Of a DNA stretch of 6,498 bases, positions 1-4,747 are shown piece by piece. Below the pieces are notes generated by a model. The model was not told the DNA's origin. It worked only from the letters and a program-made list of their open reading frames with translations, and made no database searches. Source of the DNA: an uncultured Clostridia bacterium (GTDB lineage: Bacteria > Bacillota > Clostridia > Lachnospirales > Lachnospiraceae); NCBI GenBank assembly GCA_947178015.1, contig CAMWWW010000137.1, positions 1 through 6,498 on the forward strand. Reading direction: 5' to 3'. The translations under genes and the position numbers were made by a program. Within the stretch, counting starts at the first letter, position 1, and the number at the start of each line of letters is the position of its first letter.

Positions 1-252
1 GCTCATGGCATCTAAAAGAGTACCAAAATAGGCTCCTGTCACGGTGTTGGTAAAAAAACCGATCGTTTTAGAAGCGCCTGTTTTCAAATACCGCCCGTTT
101 AAATTAGGTATATAATTCAATTTTTTTACGGCATTGATAACTTTTTCCTTTGTATCGGGGCTAATATAGCGTCCGCCGTGCAAAGCATTAGAAACGGTTC
201 CTATGGAAACGCCCGCTTCTTTTGCCACATCTTTGATCGTTGCTCTATCCAT
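1..252 (-). CDS. LacI-family transcriptional regulator, N-terminal part (runs off left edge)
   Basis: The visible 84 codons encode the DNA-binding half of a LacI/GalR-type repressor. The start MDRATIKDVAKEAGVS is the classic helix-turn-helix (TIKDVAKEAGVSIGTVSNAL at residues 5-24). It is followed by the hinge region with SPDTKEKVINAVKKLNYIPN and then KTGASKTIGFF, where the periplasmic-binding-protein-like effector domain begins. The ATG is preceded by AAAGGAGG at a 4-nt spacing. The effector domain lies outside the window, so the inducer cannot be read. Family knowledge says such proteins are usually sugar-responsive repressors. The nearby kduI/kduD genes make a uronate-related ligand conceivable, but the intervening plus-strand gene and the missing domain leave this as inference. 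It is transcribed away from the rest of the window and has its own promoter with a possible autoregulatory operator. Confidence 0.95.
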   Translation of the reverse strand, partial: MDRATIKDVAKEAGVSIGTVSNALHGGRYISPDTKEKVINAVKKLNYIPNLNGRYLKTGASKTIGFFTNTVTGAYFGTLLDAMS

Positions 253-265
253 ATATCCTCCTTTG

Positions 266-279
266 TTAAAACGTTATAA
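266..279. promoter_or_regulatory. CG-centred palindrome, possible LacI-family autoregulatory operator
   Basis: TTAAAACGTTATAA is a 14-bp inverted repeat centred on CG with one mismatched pair. It lies between the -10 box and the ribosome binding site of the LacI-family gene, about where transcription would start. A CG-centred palindrome at this position is typical of LacI-family operators, so autorepression is a reasonable inference. The sequence is AT-rich, which raises the chance of a coincidental palindrome. Confidence 0.45.
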
Positions 280-286
280 TATTTAT

Positions 287-315
287 ACTATAACAGATTA
301 TTTATGAAAATACAA
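287..315 (-). promoter_or_regulatory. Promoter of the LacI-family gene
   Basis: Reading the minus strand, TTGTAT (310-315) and TATAGT (287-292) are separated by 17 nt. The -10 box matches TATAAT at five of six positions; the -35 box matches at three. Transcription would start near 280, just ahead of the AAAGGAGG ribosome binding site. Confidence 0.5.
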
Positions 316-385
316 GATATCTTCTATTTTAACACACGACTATCACATGATTATAACGGTTTTCGTATATTTTTGCATCCAACTC

Positions 386-403
386 TTATGACAAATGTCA
401 TAA
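386..403. repeat. Perfect 18-bp palindrome, likely operator
   Basis: TTATGACAAATGTCATAA consists of two 8-nt arms (TTATGACA and TGTCATAA) around a central AA. It sits in the divergent intergenic region, 73 bp upstream of the -35 box of the plus-strand promoter. Its core TGACAnATGTC reappears at 477-487 over that -35 box. The dyad form points to a dimeric repressor or activator. I cannot assign the regulator family. Confidence 0.6.
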
Positions 404-475
404 CAAACAAGTACTATTTTCACTGTTATTCCTCTTCTATTTCTTGTATGATATTCTCAACAGCGAAAGGAAATG

Positions 476-504
476 TTGACAGATGTCCGGCATAAGCTTA
501 TACT
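476..504 (+). promoter_or_regulatory. Near-consensus sigma-A promoter for the zinc-ribbon gene
   Basis: TTGACA (476-481) and TATACT (499-504) are separated by exactly 17 nt, a perfect -35 box and a five-of-six -10 box. Transcription should begin near 511. The next gene downstream on this strand is the zinc-ribbon protein, which would then have a leader of about 155 nt. The -35 box overlaps TGACAGATGTCC (477-488), an imperfect copy of the palindrome at 386-403, which suggests control by occlusion of the promoter. Confidence 0.75.
477..488. promoter_or_regulatory. Imperfect second copy of the TGACA-N2-TGTCA operator over the -35 box
   Basis: TGACA-GA-TGTCC differs from the perfect TGACA-AA-TGTCA core at 389-400 only in the spacer and the last base. 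The two centres are 88 bp apart. One copy overlapping a strong -35 element and one upstream is a layout seen when a repressor binds cooperatively or loops DNA. Shared identity is seen directly; function is inferred. Confidence 0.45.
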
Positions 505-665
505 TGTATTATGGCGAATGATATGGGCAGTTTATTATCAATCTTGTCTCCCTGATAAATCGATTTTAAATTTACTGCTGTATATTCAGGATGCAAGGCA
601 TTTTCACAGAAGTCCTTTAAGCTGCCTCAAGCGAATTTTCAAACATATAGAAGGAGGATTATTCT

Positions 666-1097
666 ATGGACGTTATTAACAAGTTAGTAGAGACACTTAC
701 AGACACAGGCAAGGGTGTAGTACAGAAGGCAAAGGATGTTGCAGAGGTTTCTAAGATCCACAACCAGATTTCCATTGAGGAGAGCCGCATCAATGCAGCA
801 TATCTTTCCATCGGTAAGCGCTTTTATGAGGAAAATGCCGGCGAAGTGATGGAAGCTTACATTCAGGATTTCTCCGTTATCACAGAATCTAAGGCAAAGA
901 TTCAAAACCTGAAGGAACAGTTAAAGCAGCTTAAGGGTGTATTCAAATGTCCTCAATGTGGTGCAGAAGTTCCCGCAAGCTCCGCATTTTGCAGTTCCTG
1001 TGGTGCGAAACTGATTGTAGAAGAACCTAAGGAAGAAAATGTTGTGGATTCTGAGGAAGCAACAGCCAGCGAGACAACAGAACAGACCGAAGAATAG
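666..1097 (+). CDS. Coiled-coil zinc-ribbon protein of unknown function
   Basis: This 143-residue soluble protein has three parts. Residues 1-30 form an amphipathic helix-like start (MDVINKLVETLTDTGKGVVQ). Residues 30-92 are heptad-like and rich in charged residues, probably a coiled coil or helical hairpin. Residues 95-112 hold a single zinc ribbon with CPQCG (C95, C98) and FCSSCG (C109, C112). The final 30 residues are an acidic, Glu/Thr-rich, probably disordered tail. There is no signal peptide or membrane segment. AGGAGG lies 8 nt before the ATG. Small proteins of this shape, with helices plus a C-terminal zinc ribbon, occur widely in Clostridia, usually as hypothetical proteins; I know of no established role. 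It stands alone between its own promoter and terminator. Zinc binding is a strong inference; the biological role is unknown. Confidence 0.9.
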   Translation: MDVINKLVETLTDTGKGVVQKAKDVAEVSKIHNQISIEESRINAAYLSIGKRFYEENAGEVMEAYIQDFSVITESKAKIQNLKEQLKQLKGVFKCPQCGAEVPASSAFCSSCGAKLIVEEPKEENVVDSEEATASETTEQTEE

Positions 1098-1157
1098 TCA
1101 ATATCATTGTAAAAATACGAATTATCTAGATAGCAATTAACACAAACAACAACCATT

Positions 1158-1188
1158 TGAGCCGAGGAGATTTTTTCTCCTCGGCTCA
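1158..1188 (+). terminator. Rho-independent terminator of the zinc-ribbon gene
   Basis: A perfect 13-bp stem (TGAGCCGAGGAGA with TCTCCTCGGCTCA) closes a five-T loop. It is followed by TTGATTTTTTAG and more T-rich sequence on the plus strand. The stem lies 61 nt after the stop codon. It also lies beyond the 3' end of kduD, which converges from the other side. Read on the minus strand the downstream sequence is only GU-rich, so termination of the kdu transcript here would be weaker. Confidence 0.92.
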
Positions 1189-1216
1189 TTGATTTTTTAG
1201 TAGTTTTTTAATAATT

Positions 1217-2020
1217 TTACTGCGGCTGTTTTCCAATATAAGCGAGAATACCGCCATCTACATAGAGAATTAAGCCGTTTACAAAATCGGAAGCCTCAGA
1301 AGCAAGGAATACAGCAGGTCCCTGCAAATCTTCTGGATTTCCCCAACGTGCAGCTGGTGTTTTTGCTACGATAAACTGGTCAAACGGATGTCTGGAGCCA
1401 TCTGGCTGCTTCTCACGAAGCGGCGCTGTCTGAGGAGTTGCGATATAGCCGGGTCCAATGCCGTTACACTGAATGTTAAATTCACCGTACTCGGATGCAA
1501 TATTCTTAGTCAGCATCTTAAGTCCGCCCTTCGCTGCCGCATAAGCGGAAACGGTCTCACGTCCAAGCTCGGACATCATAGAGCAGATGTTGATAATCTT
1601 TCCGCCGCCCTTCTTGATCATAGAAGGAATTACAGCCTTGGACATAATAAATGGACCATTCAAGTCAATGTCGATAACCTGTCTGAAATCCTTAGCGGAC
1701 ATCTCGGTCATAGGGATTCTCTTTATAATGCCAGCGTTATTTACTAAAATATCAATGACGCCAACTTCTTCTTCTACCTTTGCAACCATGGCATTAACCT
1801 GATCCTCGTCCGTTACGTCGCAGACATAGCCATGTGCCTCGATCCCCTGCTCCTTATAAGAAGCTAATCCCTTGTCAACCAGCTCCTGCTTAATATCGTT
1901 GAATACGATTGTCGCGCCAGCCTCTGCGTACGCAGTAGCGATAGCAAAACCAATTCCATAGGATGCACCTGTCACTAATGCTACTTTTCCCTTAAGGGAA
2001 AATTTCTGTGTAAAGTCCAT
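1217..2020 (-). CDS. kduD: 2-dehydro-3-deoxy-D-gluconate 5-dehydrogenase (KduD-type SDR)
   Basis: This 267-residue cytoplasmic short-chain dehydrogenase should interconvert 2,5-diketo-3-deoxygluconate (DKII) and 2-keto-3-deoxygluconate, the step after KduI in unsaturated uronate breakdown. The sequence shows the Rossmann glycine motif TGASYGIG (residues 17-24), D42 after the second strand favouring NAD(H), NNAG (94-97), N121, catalytic S147, and the YxxxK pair Y160/K164. PGYIATPQT (190-198) and a C-terminal YVDGG complete the classical SDR layout. Length matches the family. GGAGG lies 9 nt before the ATG. Without context the protein could equally be called a gluconate 5-dehydrogenase; the adjacent kduI decides for KduD. 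The 100-bp gap after kduI contains a cre-like site and a hairpin. The next pathway enzymes (KDG kinase and KDPG aldolase) are not in the window. Confidence 0.9.
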   Translation of the reverse strand: MDFTQKFSLKGKVALVTGASYGIGFAIATAYAEAGATIVFNDIKQELVDKGLASYKEQGIEAHGYVCDVTDEDQVNAMVAKVEEEVGVIDILVNNAGIIKRIPMTEMSAKDFRQVIDIDLNGPFIMSKAVIPSMIKKGGGKIINICSMMSELGRETVSAYAAAKGGLKMLTKNIASEYGEFNIQCNGIGPGYIATPQTAPLREKQPDGSRHPFDQFIVAKTPAARWGNPEDLQGPAVFLASEASDFVNGLILYVDGGILAYIGKQPQ

Positions 2021-2058
2021 TGGTAAATACCTCCATTTTATAATATAGTTTATTATGA

Positions 2059-2080
2059 GAACAAAGCCGCGTCTTTGTTC
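2059..2080 (-). repeat. Hairpin in the kduI-kduD gap
   Basis: GAACAAAG and CTTTGTTC are perfect complements around the 6-nt loop CCGCGT (plus-strand reading); one more A-T pair extends the stem to 9 bp. No T-tract follows on either strand, so it is not an ordinary terminator. It lies in the kduD leader, about 25 nt ahead of its ribosome binding site. It might be an operator, a transcript-processing or stabilising structure, or chance. Confidence 0.55.
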
Positions 2081-2085
2081 TTATA

Positions 2086-2100
2086 AGCAATCGTTTACAT
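2086..2100 (-). promoter_or_regulatory. cre-like catabolite repression site between kduI and kduD
   Basis: On the minus strand ATGTAAACGATTGCT fits every fixed position of the Firmicutes cre consensus WTGNAANCGNWNNCW bound by CcpA. A carbon-catabolite-controlled uronate gene is biologically sensible. The position inside the operon suggests a transcriptional roadblock or control of an internal promoter. Other LacI-family regulators bind similar CG-centred sites, so the regulator encoded at the left edge is an alternative. Confidence 0.45.
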
Positions 2101-2120
2101 AACATTATTATGTCAACTTA

Positions 2121-2984
2121 TTATCGCAGATCCTTCATTGCAACATGATCCATATCGTCAAAATCCTGATTCTCTCCTACCATGCCCCAGATAAAAGTGT
2201 ACGCATGGGTTGCGGAAGCGGAATGGATGGACCAGCTTGGCGAAATCACAGCCTCTTCATTTCTCATCACGATATGACGCGTCTCGGTCGGTTCTCCCAT
2301 ATAGTGGAATACAACCGCATCCTCTGGAACATCGAAGTAAAGATATACCTCCATGCGCCTATCATGTGTGTGACATGGCATAGTATTCCACACACTGCCC
2401 GGCTCAAGCTTTGTCATTCCCATCTCAAGCTGACAGCTTTCTACCTGTCCGGGAAGGATGTACTTGCAGATAGTTCTGTGGTTTGCATCCTCAAGGGAAC
2501 CAAGCTCAACCTTATTGCAATCTTTTACGATTACAACGCCATCTTCCTCTTGTCCTTCTGGCTTGATCAGCACGGTTGGGTACGTCATATGAGCAGGTGC
2601 GCTGTTAAGATAGAATTTTGCCGGCTTTGCCGCATCGTCACTCTTAAATGAGATATCTCTTGCGCCCATGCCGATATACATTCCTTCCTTATAGTCTACG
2701 TGAAATTCCTTTCCGTCAACTGTAACCACGCCAGAGCCGCCGATATTAATTATGCCAAGCTCTCTTCTTTGCAGAAAATACTCTGCACGCAGCTCATCTC
2801 CTGCCGTAAGAACCAGCTCTTTGTCTGCTGGTGTGGCGGAGCCTGTGATAATACGGTCAATGTGACTGTATACCAGCTTAATCTCATCCGGCACAAAAAC
2901 ATTTTGAATCAAAAACTCCTCGCGGAGCCTGTCTGTGTCATAATGTTTTACATCCTTTGGGCTTGCTGCTGTTCTTAGTTCCAT
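2121..2984 (-). CDS. kduI: 5-keto-4-deoxyuronate isomerase
   Basis: KduI (4-deoxy-L-threo-5-hexosulose-uronate ketol-isomerase) converts the 5-keto-4-deoxyuronate formed after lyase cleavage of pectin or glycosaminoglycans into 2,5-diketo-3-deoxygluconate, the KduD substrate. The 287-residue length is close to the roughly 280 usual for the family. The start MELRTAASPKDVKHYDT and the segment REEFLIQNVFVPDEIKLVYS (21-40) are typical. The cupin zinc site is intact: H205 and H207 in MPCHTHDRRMEVYLYF, E212, and H254 in SWSIHSAS. GGAG lies 9 nt before the ATG. The protein is cytoplasmic. It is 27 bp downstream of the cytidylate-kinase-like gene with no terminator visible, so co-transcription from the promoter at 3701-3729 is possible. 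Confidence 0.96.
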   Translation of the reverse strand: MELRTAASPKDVKHYDTDRLREEFLIQNVFVPDEIKLVYSHIDRIITGSATPADKELVLTAGDELRAEYFLQRRELGIINIGGSGVVTVDGKEFHVDYKEGMYIGMGARDISFKSDDAAKPAKFYLNSAPAHMTYPTVLIKPEGQEEDGVVIVKDCNKVELGSLEDANHRTICKYILPGQVESCQLEMGMTKLEPGSVWNTMPCHTHDRRMEVYLYFDVPEDAVVFHYMGEPTETRHIVMRNEEAVISPSWSIHSASATHAYTFIWGMVGENQDFDDMDHVAMKDLR

Positions 2985-3011
2985 GATTCTCTTCTCCTTC
3001 TCTTTTTTTAT

Positions 3012-3647
3012 TTATTCAAATTTATTTTTCTGCTTTTTTATCTCTATAAATTTTTTGATAAGCTGCACCGATCCGTCAATTCCAAGAAGGGAGCTGTCCA
3101 GCGACAGGTCATAGCTCTTAGCGTCGCCCCATTTCTTGCTGGAATAGTAATTATAATAGCTTGCTCTTTTCTTGTCTGTCTTTAAGATCAGATCCTTTGC
3201 CTTGTCATCTGCCAGACTGTAGATTCTTCGAATTCTTCGAATTCTGTCTTCCAGTCTTGCATGGATAAAGACGCTTATCGTGCCCTCATGCTCCTCCAGC
3301 GCATAATCTGCGCAGCGTCCTACGATAATACAGGATTCTTTTTCTGCTAATTTCTTAATGGAATCAAACTGTGCCAGAAATACCTTGTGGTTAAGCGGCA
3401 TATCCACGTAGCCGGTTGAATTGTAGCCCATAGAATAGGTATCCATAACCAGAGAATATAAAAAACTGTTTGTCGGCTTTTCATCATGCGTCTCGAACAA
3501 TTCATGGCAAAGTCCGCTGTCCTTAGCTGCCAGAGCCAGCAGTTCCTTGTCGTAGCATTTTATATTAAGCTCCTTTGCTAGCTGCTGACCTATCTGTCTT
3601 CCGCCGCTTCCGTATTGTCTTCCTATCGTAATCACTAAATTGCTCAT
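3012..3647 (-). CDS. Cytidylate-kinase-like family protein
   Basis: The 211-residue product resembles the cytidylate-kinase-like P-loop family (Cytidylate_kin2 type), distinct from housekeeping Cmk. It begins MSNLVITIGRQYGSGGRQIG, a P-loop variant with GSGGR instead of the usual GK[ST]. Other recognisable parts are a YDKELL motif near residue 32, IIVGRCADY (107-115), an arginine-rich lid-like segment (135-142), and the family-typical KTDKKRASYYNYY...KKWGD near 156-175, then YDLSLDSS. I prefer this ATG over the in-frame ATG six codons upstream because AAAGGAG sits 8 nt before it, and that site overlaps the upstream alternative. The physiological substrate is unknown for most of this family; nucleotide kinase activity is inferred from the fold. 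It has its own near-consensus promoter and precedes kduI by 27 bp. A short 9-bp tandem repeat lies in its arginine-rich segment. Confidence 0.85.
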   Translation of the reverse strand: MSNLVITIGRQYGSGGRQIGQQLAKELNIKCYDKELLALAAKDSGLCHELFETHDEKPTNSFLYSLVMDTYSMGYNSTGYVDMPLNHKVFLAQFDSIKKLAEKESCIIVGRCADYALEEHEGTISVFIHARLEDRIRRIRRIYSLADDKAKDLILKTDKKRASYYNYYSSKKWGDAKSYDLSLDSSLLGIDGSVQLIKKFIEIKKQKNKFE

Positions 3648-3655
3648 ACCTATCT

Positions 3656-3662
3656 CTCCTTT
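3656..3662 (-). promoter_or_regulatory. Ribosome binding site that fixes the kinase-like gene start
   Basis: AAAGGAG on the minus strand lies 8 nt before the ATG at 3647. It overlaps codons 1-3 of the longer reading from the ATG at 3665, which has no purine-rich site of its own, so the shorter protein is preferred. Confidence 0.75.
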
Positions 3663-3700
3663 CATGCGCTTGCCATTCCATTCGCAGCATGTTTACATAT

Positions 3701-3729
3701 AGTATAGAACAAAATTCCTGAATTGTCAA
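3701..3729 (-). promoter_or_regulatory. Near-consensus sigma-A promoter upstream of the kinase-like gene
   Basis: On the minus strand TTGACA (3724-3729) and TATACT (3701-3706) are spaced by exactly 17 nt. Transcription would start near 3695, giving a leader of about 48 nt. No terminator is seen before kduI, so the promoter may serve the kinase-like gene, kduI and kduD together. Confidence 0.8.
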
Positions 3730-3734
3730 AATAT

Positions 3735-3755
3735 TGTTACACTACATTTGTAACA
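3735..3755 (-). repeat. TGTTACA-N7-TGTAACA inverted repeat over the rluD stop
   Basis: Two perfect 7-nt arms flank a 7-nt centre that contains the stop codon of the pseudouridine synthase gene. On the minus strand it is followed by ATATTTTGACA, only a weak U-run, and the -35 box of the next promoter begins 6 nt on. It could be a weak terminator for the upstream operon or an operator for the downstream promoter. Confidence 0.4.
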
Positions 3756-4668
3756 TTGTAAGAAGATTTTTAAAATATTCCGGCAGAGGCGCCGTGAATT
3801 CCATATAACGCCCGTCTGCCGGATGCAGGAAGCCAAGCGTCATAGCGTGCAAGGTCTGTCCGGTAAGTCCTGACAAGGGACATTTGGAGGGTCCATATAC
3901 AACATCGCCCAAAAGCGGATGTCCGATCGAGGCCATATGAACGCGGATCTGATGGGTTCGCCCAGTTTCTAAATGACATTCCATATAGGTATAGCCTTTT
4001 AGATGAGCCAGAACCTTCCAATGTGTGACGGCATGTTTTCCAGAGGATGCGTCCCTTGCGACAACCGCCATCTTTTTTCTGTCTTTTGGATTTCTTCCTA
4101 TCGGCGCATCGATGGTACCGCACTCTTCTTTTATATTTCCATGTACAATGGCCCGGTAGCAGCGCGTGATGGTATGCTCCTTTAATTGTACAGCGAGAGC
4201 GGCATGTGCTTCATCTGTCTTGCACACGACAAGCGCGCCTGTGGTATCCATATCAATTCGGTGTACGATACCGGGACGCAGCACACCGTTGATACCGGAC
4301 AGCTCATTTTGACAGTGGTACAAAAGTGCATTGACTAAGGTACCCGTTGTATGTCCTGCTGCCGGATGAACCACCATGCCTTTTGGCTTATTTACCACAA
4401 TCACCTGTGTATCCTCATAGAGAATAGCAAGAGGAATCGGTTCGGGAAGTGCGGACAGCTCTTTGGGCGGCGGAACCATAAGAAGAATCTGATCGCCGGG
4501 AGATACCACATAGCTTGCCTTGACAGGCTTCTGATTGACAAGGACAGCCTGTTCTTTTATTAATTTTTGAATATAGGAACGGGTAAGCTCCTCCGCCACA
4601 GAAGAGATATATTTATCAATCCGCTCCGCCTCTTCCTCCTCTGTCACATAAAAGAACCTTTCATTCAT
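3742..4668 (-). CDS. rluD: RluA/RluD-family 23S rRNA pseudouridine synthase
   Basis: This 308-residue cytoplasmic enzyme should isomerise uridines in 23S rRNA (the RluD group targets helix 69). It has an N-terminal S4 RNA-binding domain (about 15-75; RIDKYISSVAEELTRSYIQK and VNQKPVKASYVVSPGD). The catalytic domain follows, with VNKPKGMVVHP (92-102) and RPGIVHRIDMDTTGALVVCK (131-150), where D139 is the expected catalytic aspartate. Then come CYRAIVHG (170-177) and ETGRTHQIRVHM (234-245). The usual Lys after the catalytic Asp (HRLDKDTSG) is Met here. Length fits the family. GGAGG lies 8 nt before the ATG. It is third or later in an operon behind lspA, a pairing common in Firmicutes; the 57-bp gap is largely taken up by a strong inverted repeat. 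Exact target uridines cannot be read from sequence, so the symbol is by closest family type. Confidence 0.9.
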   Translation of the reverse strand: MNERFFYVTEEEEAERIDKYISSVAEELTRSYIQKLIKEQAVLVNQKPVKASYVVSPGDQILLMVPPPKELSALPEPIPLAILYEDTQVIVVNKPKGMVVHPAAGHTTGTLVNALLYHCQNELSGINGVLRPGIVHRIDMDTTGALVVCKTDEAHAALAVQLKEHTITRCYRAIVHGNIKEECGTIDAPIGRNPKDRKKMAVVARDASSGKHAVTHWKVLAHLKGYTYMECHLETGRTHQIRVHMASIGHPLLGDVVYGPSKCPLSGLTGQTLHAMTLGFLHPADGRYMEFTAPLPEYFKNLLTMLQM

Positions 4669-4701
4669 ATCATTATCCTCCGGTCTTTTTGTTATGCTCG
4701 G

Positions 4702-4747
4702 CCTGTTTCCAAAGAAACTAATTTCTTAGCCTTTCTTTGGAAACAGG
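4702..4747 (-). repeat. Perfect 16-bp inverted repeat with GAAA-loop hairpin spanning the lspA stop codon
   Basis: In the minus-strand transcript CCTGTTTCCAAAGAAA pairs perfectly with TTTCTTTGGAAACAGG. The 14-nt interior adds a two-nt GG bulge and a CTAA/TTAG stem closed by a GAAA (GNRA-type) loop. The left arm is the last five sense codons of lspA and the interior contains its TAA stop. The repeat ends about 20 nt before the rluD ribosome binding site. The sequence after it, CCGAGCATAACAAAAAG, has no U-run, and the opposite strand has none either, so it is not a standard intrinsic terminator. A role in mRNA processing, stability or lspA/rluD ratio is inference. Confidence 0.8.

Larger units (their letters stand above)
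253..665. other. 413-bp divergent regulatory region without a gene
   Basis: This AT-rich stretch separates the leftward LacI-family gene from the rightward zinc-ribbon gene. Short open frames in it (304-495 and 473-679) have no convincing ribosome binding site and overlap promoter elements, so I do not call them genes. It carries two outward promoters, an operator-like site at 266-279, a perfect 18-bp palindrome at 386-403, a related imperfect copy at 477-488, and a long transcribed leader from about 511. A CG-centred palindrome AAATCGATTT also lies at 557-566. I recognise no known riboswitch or T-box. Confidence 0.7.

Noticed and set aside
304..679. Short plus-strand open frames at 304-495 and 473-679
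   Set aside because: Neither has a ribosome binding site or recognisable protein features. They overlap the palindrome and promoter elements of the intergenic region.
953..1189. Minus-strand frame opposite the end of the zinc-ribbon gene
   Set aside because: It is antisense to a clear gene, starts inside the terminator hairpin and has no family-like sequence.
1388..1747. Open frames opposite kduD, kduI, rluD and aroB (for example 1388-1747 and 2145-2651)
   Set aside because: They lie wholly opposite well-supported genes with intact motifs and carry low-quality, cysteine- and histidine-rich composition typical of antisense shadows.
2059..2080. Intrinsic terminator between kduI and kduD
   Set aside because: The hairpin is moderately stable but no T-run follows on either strand.
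2088..2116. Promoter in the kduI-kduD gap based on TTGACA (2111-2116)
   Set aside because: At 16-18 nt spacing no -10-like hexamer follows (CGATTG or similar). TATAAG at 2080-2085 lacks a matching -35, so a promoter cannot be supported from sequence alone.
3648..3665. Upstream ATG giving a 217-residue cytidylate-kinase-like protein
   Set aside because: It has no ribosome binding site of its own, and its first codons are the AAAGGAG site of the downstream ATG. The shorter form begins with the usual family start.
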